From an uncultured Gammaproteobacteria bacterium (GTDB lineage: Bacteria > Pseudomonadota > Gammaproteobacteria > Pseudomonadales > Azotimanducaceae_A), in contig CAJWGQ010000037.1 in assembly GCA_913041025.1 (NCBI GenBank), positions 1-18,059 of the forward strand: a stretch of 18,059 nucleotides of DNA, given 5' to 3'. Below are positions 1 to 7,613 of this stretch, piece after piece. The position numbers and the translations under genes were made by a program. The notes below the pieces were generated by a model. That model searched no databases, was not told the DNA's origin, and saw only the letters and a program-made list of their open reading frames with translations. The first letter of the stretch is position 1; each line of letters starts with the position of its first letter.

Positions 1-3
1 AAA

Positions 4-36
4 TGTAATATTTTTGAAATTAAAAAGTCATCTAAT
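4..36 (+). promoter_or_regulatory. Candidate Pho box and -10 of phoBR
   Basis: Three degenerate PhoB half-sites lie exactly 11 bp apart: TGTAAT at 4, TGAAAT at 15 and AGTCAT at 26 (consensus TGTCAT). The second heptamer ends at 21. A 9-nt gap then leads to TCTAAT at 31-36, a 5/6 match to the sigma70 -10 element. The same 9-nt geometry occurs in the E. coli phoA promoter as I remember it, and at the three other Pho promoters in this window. It would place transcription start near 43 and make phoBR autoregulated. The half-sites are weaker than those before pstS, and the window begins only 3 bases upstream, so further repeats may be cut off. Confidence 0.55.
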
Positions 37-77
37 GTAATGGAAGCTTAAATCTAATGAATCAAGAGGAAGGCGAG

Positions 78-773
78 GTGCGCAGAAAGACGGTTTTGAT
101 CGTTGATGATGAGGCTGCTATCCGAGAGATGGTGTCGCTGGCTCTTGAGACAGCCAAATTCAATGTTCTTGAGGCAAGTGATTCGCAAGAAGGTCGCGCT
201 ATAATCATTGACTCACAGCCTGATGTTGTGCTCCTTGATTGGATGATGCCCGGGACCACTGGTCTTGAATTGCTTAGGCGTCTGAGGAGAGACCCTTTGA
301 CAGAAAAGATCCCTGTGATTTTACTAACCGCTAAAACATCAGAAGACAGTAAAATTACTGGCCTAGATTCGGGAGCTGATGACTTTATATCCAAACCCTT
401 CTCCCCAAAAGAGCTAATCTCTCGGATCAAGGCTATCATCAGACGCTCAACAGTGACAGAACCCAGCGAACCAATAAAGGTCGGTGAAATGCTTTTTGAT
501 CCAGAGAGCCATAGGGTTAGCATTTGCGATGAATCCGTTGACATTGGACCAACCGAGTACCGAATGTTGCAGTTTTTTCTTACTCACCAAGAACGAGTCT
601 ACTCACGTGATCAGATTCTAGACCATGTTTGGGGCGCCAACGTCTATCTGGACGAGCGAACGGTTGACGTTCATATTCGTCGGCTTAGGAAGGCAATTTC
701 GGTTGCAGGACATGAAAAATATGTTCAGACTGTTCGGGGAGCCGGATACAGATTCTCTACCCGGACAAAATAA
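78..773 (+). CDS. phoB: PhoB, phosphate-regulon response regulator
   Basis: DNA-binding response regulator of the OmpR/PhoB class; when phosphorylated by PhoR it activates Pho promoters. The receiver domain (about residues 4-118) has the acidic pair D10-D11, phosphoacceptor D54 in LLDWMMPG, and the conserved Lys in KPFSPKEL. The C-terminal winged helix carries GPTEYRML and RTVDVHIRRLRK, matching E. coli PhoB closely. I prefer GTG 78 as start. It is preceded by GAGGAAGG at 66-73, gives a 231-aa protein like E. coli PhoB (229 aa), and puts the phosphoacceptor at D54 as in E. coli. The in-frame ATG at 57 would add seven residues, has no ribosome binding site, and lies only about 14 nt after the predicted transcription start. 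phoR follows after 23 nt on the same strand. Confidence 0.95.
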   Translation: MRRKTVLIVDDEAAIREMVSLALETAKFNVLEASDSQEGRAIIIDSQPDVVLLDWMMPGTTGLELLRRLRRDPLTEKIPVILLTAKTSEDSKITGLDSGADDFISKPFSPKELISRIKAIIRRSTVTEPSEPIKVGEMLFDPESHRVSICDESVDIGPTEYRMLQFFLTHQERVYSRDQILDHVWGANVYLDERTVDVHIRRLRKAISVAGHEKYVQTVRGAGYRFSTRTK

Positions 774-796
774 ATCCGACAAAGGTCTTTGTTGTT

Positions 797-2068
797 TTGC
801 GATACGGCATTCAGACTGAAGCTCGACGCTTTTCCGCTTTAATGCTTTTTTCTCTGTTGATCGGAATTCTACTCGAGGCACCGCTTGAATTTTTCTTGCT
901 GGGACTGAGTGTTTATTTAATATGGTTTATGCGAAAAGGTTTTGCGATTTTTCGCTGGGTGGAAGGAGGCATGAGAGGTGCGCCACCATTCAACAATGGT
1001 GCGTGGATCGAGGTTATTCGCCTATTAGAGCGACTAAAGCAGTTGCAACGACGCTCAAAAGAAAAACTGCGGTTCACCGTCAAGCGTGTTCGGCGAATGA
1101 CCAAGTCTCTAGACCAGGGTATGGTTATATTGAATGGAGATTTAAGCTTGGACTGGTGGAATCGCTCTGCCGAGTCCCTGTTAGATTTCCGCAAGACCGA
1201 CCGAGGTAGTCCCATCACGAATTTTGTTAGGCATCCCGATTTCATAAAGTTTGTTTCAAAGGCACGTTTTAAAGAGCCTCTCCGGATACCTTCTGGCTCC
1301 GAACCTAATGTTCAGCTCGAATTCTTCGGTTCTAATGTGGGACAGGGTGAAATAGTCCTTATCGTTACAGATGTTACCGAACTAGATAATCTGGAGAGTT
1401 TGCGGAAAGAGTTTGTGGAAAACGTTTCCCATGAATTAAGAACACCACTGACCGTCATTAAAGGGTATGTGGAGACCCTGCGAGATTTATCAGACGTACC
1501 CAAGAGCGAGGCCAAGGTCCTCGCTCAAATAAGCCTTCAAGTAGAAAAAATGGAGGCATTAGCTGATGATTTAGCCTTATTATCGAGGCTAGAGTCGGAA
1601 ACCCCGCCCCAGCCGATAAATCCGTTTAAACTCAAGCCGTTGCTGGATGATATTGTCAATGACGCCAAACGTTTGAGCGCAGGAAAACATGTCATCAAAC
1701 TCGATTGTGACAGCCGGTTGGAGATTCTCGGAAATGCGAACGAATTACGAAGCGCGTTCAGTAATATTGTGTTCAACGCCGTGAATCATAATCCAAAGGG
1801 AGCAAATATAGACATACACGCCGGTGAGGATGCCAACTTCTTAAATGTATCCATCCGAGATGATGGCGTAGGTATTGATTCGACTGAAATACCTCGCCTT
1901 ACCGAGCGATTTTACCGGGTTGATGCAAGCCGAAACTCACACTCTGGTGGGACTGGATTGGGATTGGCAATTGTAAAGCATACGCTTAATCGATATAACG
2001 GTAGCCTCATAGTTAGCAGCCGAATCGGCGAGGGCGCTGAGTTTTTGTGCAAACTGCCCAGGACATGA
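797..2068 (+). CDS. phoR: PhoR, phosphate-regulon sensor histidine kinase
   Basis: Membrane histidine kinase that phosphorylates PhoB under phosphate limitation and dephosphorylates it otherwise. It has 423 aa (E. coli PhoR 431). The N-terminus has two short hydrophobic stretches (about residues 13-28 and 31-45) with no large periplasmic domain, typical of PhoR, whose input comes from PstSCAB-PhoU. A PAS-like region (about 100-195) precedes the dimerisation helix with phospho-His H212 in SHELRTP. The catalytic domain shows the N-box (NAVNHNP, about 327-333), G1 box DDGVGI (355-360) and G2 box GGTGLGL (384-390). The start is TTG at 797, with AAAGG at 781-785 about 11 nt upstream. The next in-frame ATG (842) would remove the charged segment before the first membrane helix and has no ribosome site. 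It ends 10 nt before the convergent gene at 2079. Confidence 0.95.
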   Translation: MRYGIQTEARRFSALMLFSLLIGILLEAPLEFFLLGLSVYLIWFMRKGFAIFRWVEGGMRGAPPFNNGAWIEVIRLLERLKQLQRRSKEKLRFTVKRVRRMTKSLDQGMVILNGDLSLDWWNRSAESLLDFRKTDRGSPITNFVRHPDFIKFVSKARFKEPLRIPSGSEPNVQLEFFGSNVGQGEIVLIVTDVTELDNLESLRKEFVENVSHELRTPLTVIKGYVETLRDLSDVPKSEAKVLAQISLQVEKMEALADDLALLSRLESETPPQPINPFKLKPLLDDIVNDAKRLSAGKHVIKLDCDSRLEILGNANELRSAFSNIVFNAVNHNPKGANIDIHAGEDANFLNVSIRDDGVGIDSTEIPRLTERFYRVDASRNSHSGGTGLGLAIVKHTLNRYNGSLIVSSRIGEGAEFLCKLPRT

Positions 2069-2078
2069 TGAGCTGCCT

Positions 2079-2522
2079 TTATTGTTTGATATCCGAGCAG
2101 CGAAATTGGTAGTGGAGGTAGTAGTCACCCTCCCGAGATTGAATCATCTCGCTCCATTGCATTTCGAGGCGCCATCCCCTCGAGCAGTTATGTGCCATAT
2201 CCAAATGTAATCGGTGAATGGCAAGATTAACCGATTGCTCGAACTTTGCATCTGATCGCAAAGAATACTTTCGGCGAGCAATATATGCTTGATTTGGGGT
2301 ATGCCTGATCGCATTTGGGGTGCTTATATTGCGTTCTGCGATGCCAGAGACAGAATCTAATATTCCGTCGCCAAAAAGCGATATCGGGGTCTTCTTTGCC
2401 TGATTCAATGACTGATCTTTGTCAATGTGCTCGCATGAACCTATTTGGGAAACAAAATCAGACTGATCGATCGCATCTGCATCAAATTTGCACTCGGAGC
2501 TTGCCATGGTCGAGACCATCAA
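2079..2522 (-). CDS. Uncharacterised small Cys-containing protein, probably exported; start uncertain
   Basis: I do not recognise this family. The reading frame gives about 147 aa, with a short hydrophobic N-terminus (PILLMVSTMAS just upstream of and including the start) followed at once by Cys. Three more Cys follow, and the C-terminal part is rich in aromatic and charged residues (CSRGWRLEMQW, GDYYLHYQFRC). That pattern suggests an exported disulfide protein or a lipoprotein. The computed start is TTG 2522 (ATG 2519 next in frame); neither has a ribosome site. A well-placed AAAAGG sits before an ATG at 2542, but that frame stops after seven codons, so a lost base near 2525-2540 may have separated the signal peptide from the body. 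The gene follows the broken porin by 92 nt on the same strand and converges on phoR. It could be real with an odd start, or a second decaying gene. Confidence 0.5.
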   Translation of the reverse strand: MMVSTMASSECKFDADAIDQSDFVSQIGSCEHIDKDQSLNQAKKTPISLFGDGILDSVSGIAERNISTPNAIRHTPNQAYIARRKYSLRSDAKFEQSVNLAIHRLHLDMAHNCSRGWRLEMQWSEMIQSREGDYYLHYQFRCSDIKQ

Positions 2523-2614
2523 TAATATGGGATAAAACCCATTTGTGCCTTTTAAGGATAGTCTATTGGGTATATTTTGACCGTTTATAACCTCGTTTAA
2601 AATTTTTTTTTGAA

Positions 2615-3629
2615 TTAAAACTTGTGTTCTATCCCCAACCCCAGTGAATTCCAGTCTTGTTCATTGGAACCCTCATTTTTTGTTTAAAAGACGAATAGTT
2701 TGGTCTTATTTGACAGTTTATAATCTTCACCCACAGAAAGAGTGTCTTCCTCGTTCCCTGTACTATCATCCTCAACGCGACCATATTGTGCCTTTAGAAT
2801 GCAATTTCGATTTGGTAAGAGGCACTTAAAAAGTAGCCTGATTCATCCAGACCGGTCAGATCGTTTTCGTTTTGCTGAAGCATGAAACCCAGAGCCTTGA
2901 GTCAATTTTATATCGACCAATCAGGCGCAACAAATCCTGTTTGTCAACGTCCTGATCTCCGGTCAACGCTAGATATAGATTCTCTCCTGAATAGCTTACC
3001 GAGTAGGACATGCCGTCAGCTATACCTGTGTCACTGCTCCCATCTCCATCTATATCACTGCCCTCACCGGGGACTATGGCTATGGTTGCGGATAAGCCAT
3101 TCAGCTCTGGTGAAGTGTAAGCAAATACATTGGACAGTCGGTTTTCTCCTTCAAACGTGTGTTTAACGTCGCCTTGAAGATCATTAAAAAGATCAACTTT
3201 GCTCAATGTGAGTTTTGTAGGGGAGTCGTGTTTGCCTGCCCAGATGGTGCCGAAATTTCCCATTATTCCAAGCATAATATTTCGTTGCGACAGCGTTAGT
3301 CGATCACGGTCAACCCGGCAGGATTCATCCCCAGCGGAGTCATCAACACAAGCGGTGGTGCTCGATGTCTTATTCCCATCATCAGCGTACATTTCAAACT
3401 CGGCTTTGTAGATGGCGAAAAGACTATCAGTGATTTCTGTTTTACCGGCAAAGCCAAAACGTGATGCATTGCTGTCCAATTGCCAGTGCTTGTTTTCATC
3501 CTGATCATCGTTCACCACAGATATGTTTATTTTTCCATAGGTTTTTCCGTCGATCGGTCCCGCGGCCATTGGGTTGCAAGAGAACCCGAGAACAAAGCTT
3601 AGCGCCGTTATTCGAATGGCTGATTTCAT
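2615..3629 (-). pseudogene. Pho-controlled general porin, inactivated by two frameshifts and a stop
   Basis: Remnant of a trimeric outer-membrane porin of the Gram-negative porin type (Porin_4-like). It starts at ATG 3629 behind GGAG, with a signal peptide ending near NPMAA and then the YGKINISV first strand. The first frame is intact for about 242 codons and then ends at 2856. The lost sequence is found in the other minus-strand frames. After a frame change at about 2890-2903 one reads LGFMLQQNENDLTG to a stop at 2794. After a second change at about 2790-2815 one reads LKAQYGRVEDD, a standard porin strand, through LSNKTKLFVF. An in-frame TAA at 2684-2686 interrupts this, and the same frame then resumes to the terminal GIEHKF and TAA at 2615. 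Joined, the pieces give about 335 residues, a normal porin length with the expected C-terminal Phe. Both frame changes fit single-base losses. Its promoter carries a Pho box. Assembly error is the alternative. Confidence 0.85.
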
Positions 3630-3699
3630 TTATTTCTCCATAAAGTCCGAGACATGAGTAATTGTTTTTCGCAATAAGTGTCATGTGTGTTGCTTGGCA

Positions 3700-3732
3700 A
3701 ATATATGGCAAAGTTATTACATTTTTGTGACA
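3700..3732 (-). promoter_or_regulatory. Pho box and -10 facing the broken porin
   Basis: Read on the minus strand, three half-sites are spaced 11 bp apart: TGTCAC (3732-3727), TGTAAT (3721-3716) and TGCCAT (3710-3705). The second heptamer ends at 3715. A 9-nt gap leads to TATATT at 3705-3700, a 5/6 match to the -10 consensus, so the third half-site overlaps the -10. Only 12 nt separate this box from the pstS box on the other strand. It implies the porin was induced by phosphate starvation, like PhoE of enterics. Confidence 0.75.
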
Positions 3733-3744
3733 TGAAAACAATAT

Positions 3745-3777
3745 TGTCATTTTAATGTCACAAACTTTTCATAAAGT
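3745..3777 (+). promoter_or_regulatory. Pho box and -10 of the pst operon
   Basis: Half-sites TGTCAT (3745), TGTCAC (3756) and TTTCAT (3767) lie exactly 11 bp apart. The heptamer TGTCACA ends at 3762. A 9-nt gap then leads to TAAAGT at 3772-3777, a 4/6 match to the -10 consensus. This is the architecture of a class PhoB promoter, in which the box replaces the -35. It predicts transcription start near 3784, leaving a leader of about 24 nt before pstS. Confidence 0.85.
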
Positions 3778-3807
3778 GATTTTAAAGTGTCTAAAACGGA
3801 GTCAGAC

Positions 3808-4866
3808 ATGTCTATCAAAAAAACTTTCGAAGTCTTTTTAGCAATCACACTGGTGTTGTCACTCGCAGCCACGACGTCTGCCAGAGAAAATATTGAAGTG
3901 GTTGGGTCCTCAACGGTCTACCCTTTCTCTACCGTGGTAGCGGAGCGTTATGGAAGAAGCAGTGGCAAAGCGACTCCAAAAATAGAGTCGACCGGGTCGG
4001 GTGGCGGGATGAAACTATTCTGCTCCGGTATCGGCACGCAGTTTCCAGATATCACGAATTCATCCCGCAGGATGAAAAAGTCTGAGTTTAACCAATGTCA
4101 AAAGAATGGTGTGTCGGAAATTGTCGAGGTACAAGTGGGTTTCGATGGGCTCGTAATGGCAAACTCTGTCGAAAGCCCAGTTATGAAACTTTCTCGCAAA
4201 GAGATCTTTTTGGCACTGGCCGCTAAAGTTCCCGGAGACAAAGAGGGGGAGTTAATCGACAACCCCTACATGACTTGGAAGCAAATAAATGAGTCGTTAC
4301 CGGATGATAAGATAGAAGTGTTGGGCCCACCACCAACATCGGGTACCCGGGATGCATTTGTCGAATTGGCGATGGAAGGAGGTTGCAAGGCGATTCCCTG
4401 GTTGGCAGCAATGGAGAAGACGGACAAAAGAGCCTTTAAAAGCATCTGCCACACGATTAGGGAGGATGGGCACTTCATAGAAGCCGGTGAAAACGATAAT
4501 CTTATCGTTCAGAAACTTCAGGCGAATCCAAAAGCCCTGGGTATATTCGGCTTCAGCTTTCTTGATCAGAACGCCGATTCCGTTCATGGAGCGTTTATAG
4601 AAGAGGTTGCCCCTGAATTTGACTCTATCGCAGATAAATCTTACCCCGTATCACGGCCGCTTTATTTTTATGTGAAAAAAGCACACGTAGGCGTAGTGCC
4701 CGGTATCCAGGGTTTTCTTGATGAATTTACTAGCGAAAAAGCCTGGGGCGAGGAGGGTTACCTTGCCGAAAAGGGGATGATCCCGCTGTCAACCGAACAG
4801 AGGCGGCGCACTGCTAAAAATACTCGAGCTATGTTGCCGATGACTGGTGATGAACCATTGAAATAG
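3808..4866 (+). CDS. pstS: PstS, periplasmic phosphate-binding protein
   Basis: High-affinity periplasmic phosphate receptor that delivers phosphate to PstCA. It has 352 aa from ATG 3808, which has GGAG 6 nt upstream; an in-frame GTG at 3787 lies too near the promoter and has no ribosome site. The signal peptide runs to TSA at residue 25, with a basic start (KK) and hydrophobic core FLAITLVLSLA, and has no lipobox. Phosphate-contact motifs are GSSTVYPF (33-40), STGSGGGM (61-68) and PTSGTRDAF (about 176-184). It is longer than the roughly 320-aa mature E. coli protein and belongs to the longer PstS type seen with long PstC/PstA partners. It is the first gene of pstSCAB-phoU and sits directly behind a Pho box. 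Confidence 0.95.
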   Translation: MSIKKTFEVFLAITLVLSLAATTSARENIEVVGSSTVYPFSTVVAERYGRSSGKATPKIESTGSGGGMKLFCSGIGTQFPDITNSSRRMKKSEFNQCQKNGVSEIVEVQVGFDGLVMANSVESPVMKLSRKEIFLALAAKVPGDKEGELIDNPYMTWKQINESLPDDKIEVLGPPPTSGTRDAFVELAMEGGCKAIPWLAAMEKTDKRAFKSICHTIREDGHFIEAGENDNLIVQKLQANPKALGIFGFSFLDQNADSVHGAFIEEVAPEFDSIADKSYPVSRPLYFYVKKAHVGVVPGIQGFLDEFTSEKAWGEEGYLAEKGMIPLSTEQRRRTAKNTRAMLPMTGDEPLK

Positions 4867-4876
4867 TGTGAATAAC

Positions 4877-4898
4877 TTGGCGCAGAGACGCCCAATTT
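4877..4898 (+). other. Intercistronic hairpin between pstS and pstC
   Basis: TTGGCG at 4877-4882 can pair with CGCC(C)AA at 4889-4895, with one bulged C and a 6-nt loop. A T-rich but interrupted stretch follows (TTTGTTGCTTT). It begins 10 nt after the pstS stop in a 73-nt gap. It could act as a partial terminator or mRNA-end stabiliser that lets PstS be made in excess over the membrane subunits, as is usual for binding-protein transporters. The T-tract is too broken for a strong terminator. Confidence 0.45.
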
Positions 4899-4939
4899 GT
4901 TGCTTTACATGCCAATTTTATGAGGTTTGATAGCGCCTT

Positions 4940-6328
4940 ATGCAATCGAGTGAAATGTTCCTCCTCTTGTTAGGTGCCTCCGTCTTGGCGTTCTTCCTAG
5001 GGCGACGCCGTTCTGAGGCGCTCGCTCACATCTCAGGTGGACTTAATTCCTTACATTCGCTCCCAAATTATCACGGTTATTTCACTGCTATTTGGACCGC
5101 GCTGCCAGCGCTCTTAGTTCTGATAATCTGGATGACGCTGGAAAACTATGTGATTATCAGATTAACTTTTGAGTCACTTCCAGAACATCTGCTCCCAACA
5201 GACACCTCAAGCACGACCTTACTCGCAAATAAAATAAATAACTTGGCTTTGGGTGTCCTGCCGCCAGTCGGACAGCCAACTGAGATTTTAGCGGCGGCGA
5301 AACAACTTCTTCTTTACAACGAATTCTCACGCTGGACTATGGCGGCTGTTGTTTCGTGTACCGCGCTGATGGGATTTAGTTGGGGAAGGTCATATTTGTC
5401 GACTGAATTTAGAGCTCGTCAGCCGGTTGAAAGTGTGGCCCAATACGTACTTTTTTGCTGCGCCGTGGTGGCTATCTTTACCACTCTTGGGATCTTATTA
5501 TCGGTGATCTTCGAGTCGCTGCAATTTTTTAAGTCTGTGCCAGTATTTGATTTCGTGTTTGGTCTAGAATGGAGCCCGCAGACAGCGATCAGAGACGATC
5601 AGGTTGGCTCCTCTGGGAGTTTTGGGGCGGTACCATTATTTGTTGGCACCTTGCTCGTTTCGGCTGTAGCAATGTGCATTTCGGTCCCTGTCGGTTTGAT
5701 GTCAGCCATTTATTTAGCGGAGTATGCGCACCGATCAACCAGAACTTATGCGAAGCCCGCTTTAGAAGTTCTAGCAGGCATTCCAACAGTGGTTTATGGA
5801 TTTTTCGCGGCTCTTACCTTGGGCCCATATTTGCGCACAATCGGCGAAAGTTTTGACTTATCCGTATCATCCGAAAGCGCGCTTGCGGCTGGGATTGTGA
5901 TGGGCGTCATGATTATCCCGTTCATCTCTTCTCTTGCGGATGACGTTATTACTGCGGTTCCACAAGCAATGAGAGACGGATCCTTGGCTATGGGCGCCAC
6001 GCATTCCGAGACAGTCTGGCGTGTCGTTATTCCAGCTGCATTGCCGGGCATCGTGGCAGGGATTATGCTGGCTATTTCAAGAGCAATTGGGGAAACGATG
6101 ATCGTTGTCATGGCCTCTGGTCTCGCTGCGAATCTCACAGCGAATCCGCTCGAGTCTGTTACCACCGTGACGGTACAGATTGTCACCCTGCTAACGGGTG
6201 ACCAGGAGTTTGACAGTCCCAAAACGCTGGCAGCATTTGCCCTTGGACTCATGTTATTCATTGTTACTTTAATCCTAAACGTGATAGCCCTTCAGGTCGT
6301 GAAACGATTTCGAGAACAATATGAGTAA
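4940..6328 (+). CDS. pstC: PstC, phosphate ABC transporter permease (long form)
   Basis: Inner-membrane permease subunit that pairs with PstA to form the phosphate channel. At 462 aa it is much longer than E. coli PstC (319 aa). The extra length is N-terminal: a first membrane helix (residues 3-20), a second near 48-66, a periplasmic-looking loop (about 75-130) and another helix near 133-150. The core permease starts near residue 165. The ABC-coupling EAA-type loop is MRDGSLAMGATHSETVWR, followed by PAALPGIVAG and ISRAIGETMIV, diagnostic for PstC. The ribosome site is weak: GAGG at 4922-4925 is 14 nt from the ATG, so translation may be low relative to pstS. It overlaps pstA by 8 nt, consistent with translational coupling. 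Confidence 0.93.
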   Translation: MQSSEMFLLLLGASVLAFFLGRRRSEALAHISGGLNSLHSLPNYHGYFTAIWTALPALLVLIIWMTLENYVIIRLTFESLPEHLLPTDTSSTTLLANKINNLALGVLPPVGQPTEILAAAKQLLLYNEFSRWTMAAVVSCTALMGFSWGRSYLSTEFRARQPVESVAQYVLFCCAVVAIFTTLGILLSVIFESLQFFKSVPVFDFVFGLEWSPQTAIRDDQVGSSGSFGAVPLFVGTLLVSAVAMCISVPVGLMSAIYLAEYAHRSTRTYAKPALEVLAGIPTVVYGFFAALTLGPYLRTIGESFDLSVSSESALAAGIVMGVMIIPFISSLADDVITAVPQAMRDGSLAMGATHSETVWRVVIPAALPGIVAGIMLAISRAIGETMIVVMASGLAANLTANPLESVTTVTVQIVTLLTGDQEFDSPKTLAAFALGLMLFIVTLILNVIALQVVKRFREQYE

Positions 6329-7601
6329 ACCCAGTAGAAATTTAGAAAGAATTCAAAGGTCGCTGGTATCCCGGTATCGTGCTGAAAAGGCATTTCGTCT
6401 TTGTGGAGTTGCGGCGGTGACTCTGGGACTTCTGGCAGTCTTGGTTCTTTTTGCCGATATTTTTCTTAAAGGAAAGAGCGCTTTTTCAGCAACCTATATT
6501 CAGCTCGAAATCAATTATGATCAAGAGGTGCTTGGCATAGACGACCTGTCTGATGAGGGGGCGTTAATGTTGGCTGATTGGGATGGACTGCACAAAACCG
6601 CTTTAAGGCAAGAATTTCCCCAAGTGCGAAAAAGATCAGAAAGAAGGGAGCTTTACGCTTTGGTCAGTAATGGAGCCGGTTACGATCTCAAGGAAAGGCT
6701 TCTGAGCGAGCCTGAGTTGTTGGATCAAACTGAAAAGTTTTGGATTCTTGCTGATGATGATATCGATACTTACTACAAGAGTTTGTTGAAAGGGCGAGCC
6801 TACACTGCTCGACTTTCTCTGGCTCAGCTAGAGCGAGTCAAGCAGCTCATTGATCAGGATAGAATTGAGCTGCAATTCAATGCAAACTTCCTTAGTCGAG
6901 GAGATTCTCGGGAACCCGAGCAGGTAGGAATTAAGGGCGCAATGTTTGGGTCTTTTTTTACACTCGTTATAACCCTTCTTCTCTCATTTCCTATTGGTAT
7001 AGCAGCTGCGATGTACTTGGAAGAATTTGCGGAAAAAAATCGTTGGACTGAATTCATCGAGGTAAATATCAACAATTTGGCAGCGGTACCATCCATAATT
7101 TTTGGGTTGCTTGGACTCGCTATATTTATAAACTTTTTCAATGTGCCGCGTTCAATACCGTTTTTAGGGGGCTTGGTTCTGGCAGTGATGACATTGCCAA
7201 CCATTATTATTACCAGCCGTGCAGCAATTAAGTCTGTTCCGCCATCCATTCGGGAAGCTGCTCTGGGGCTGGGTGCTTCCCCAAACCAAGTGGTGCTGCA
7301 TTATGTGGTACCATTGGCGATGCCTGGCATGCTGACCGGCTCCATAATTGGAATGGCGAGAGCCTTGGGAGAAACTGCGCCGTTGCTTATGATAGGCATG
7401 GTGGCGTTTATTGCAGACGTGCCTGGCGGTTTTACTGATCCAGCCACAGTGCTGCCTGTGCAGATCTTCCTCTGGGCGGATAGCCCTGAGAGGGCCTTTA
7501 TTGAGAAGACATCAGCAGCTATTATGGTGTTGCTGGCTTTTTTGATAACGATGAATCTATCTGCCGTTTGGCTCCGCAAAAAACTAGAACGACGCTGGTG
7601 A
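6321..7601 (+). CDS. pstA: PstA, phosphate ABC transporter permease with DUF3333-type N-terminus
   Basis: Second inner-membrane subunit of the phosphate channel. It has 426 aa against 296 in E. coli PstA. After one membrane helix (about residues 26-48) comes a large, soluble, charged insertion (about 60-205; for example LSDEGALMLADWDG, RSERRELYAL, DDDIDTYYKSLLKGR). I assign this to the DUF3333 domain known at the N-terminus of PstA in many proteobacteria. The permease core follows from about residue 210. Its EAA loop reads IREAALGLGASPNQVVLHYV, then PLAMPGMLTGS and ARALGETAPLLMIG, which identifies PstA. Its start lies inside the end of pstC (ATGAGTAA), and pstB follows after 12 nt. Confidence 0.93.
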   Translation: MSKPSRNLERIQRSLVSRYRAEKAFRLCGVAAVTLGLLAVLVLFADIFLKGKSAFSATYIQLEINYDQEVLGIDDLSDEGALMLADWDGLHKTALRQEFPQVRKRSERRELYALVSNGAGYDLKERLLSEPELLDQTEKFWILADDDIDTYYKSLLKGRAYTARLSLAQLERVKQLIDQDRIELQFNANFLSRGDSREPEQVGIKGAMFGSFFTLVITLLLSFPIGIAAAMYLEEFAEKNRWTEFIEVNINNLAAVPSIIFGLLGLAIFINFFNVPRSIPFLGGLVLAVMTLPTIIITSRAAIKSVPPSIREAALGLGASPNQVVLHYVVPLAMPGMLTGSIIGMARALGETAPLLMIGMVAFIADVPGGFTDPATVLPVQIFLWADSPERAFIEKTSAAIMVLLAFLITMNLSAVWLRKKLERRW

Positions 7602-7613
7602 TAAGGATTTGAA

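Noticed and set aside
2315..2590. Plus-strand 91-aa open frame between phoR and the porin
   Set aside because: It is antisense to the better minus-strand frame at 2079-2522, is rich in Cys/Arg/Leu without pattern, and has no ribosome site.
2856..3629. Treating the 257-aa frame as a complete short porin
   Set aside because: The last ~15 residues (from LWVSCFSK) do not fit a porin, and the missing C-terminal strands are readable downstream in the other two frames, so it is a broken full-length porin.
5794..6261. Long open frame antisense to pstC (155 aa)
   Set aside because: It lies wholly inside well-supported pstC, has no ribosome site, and its composition (Ser/Ala/Ile/Thr runs) is the mirror of membrane-protein codons.
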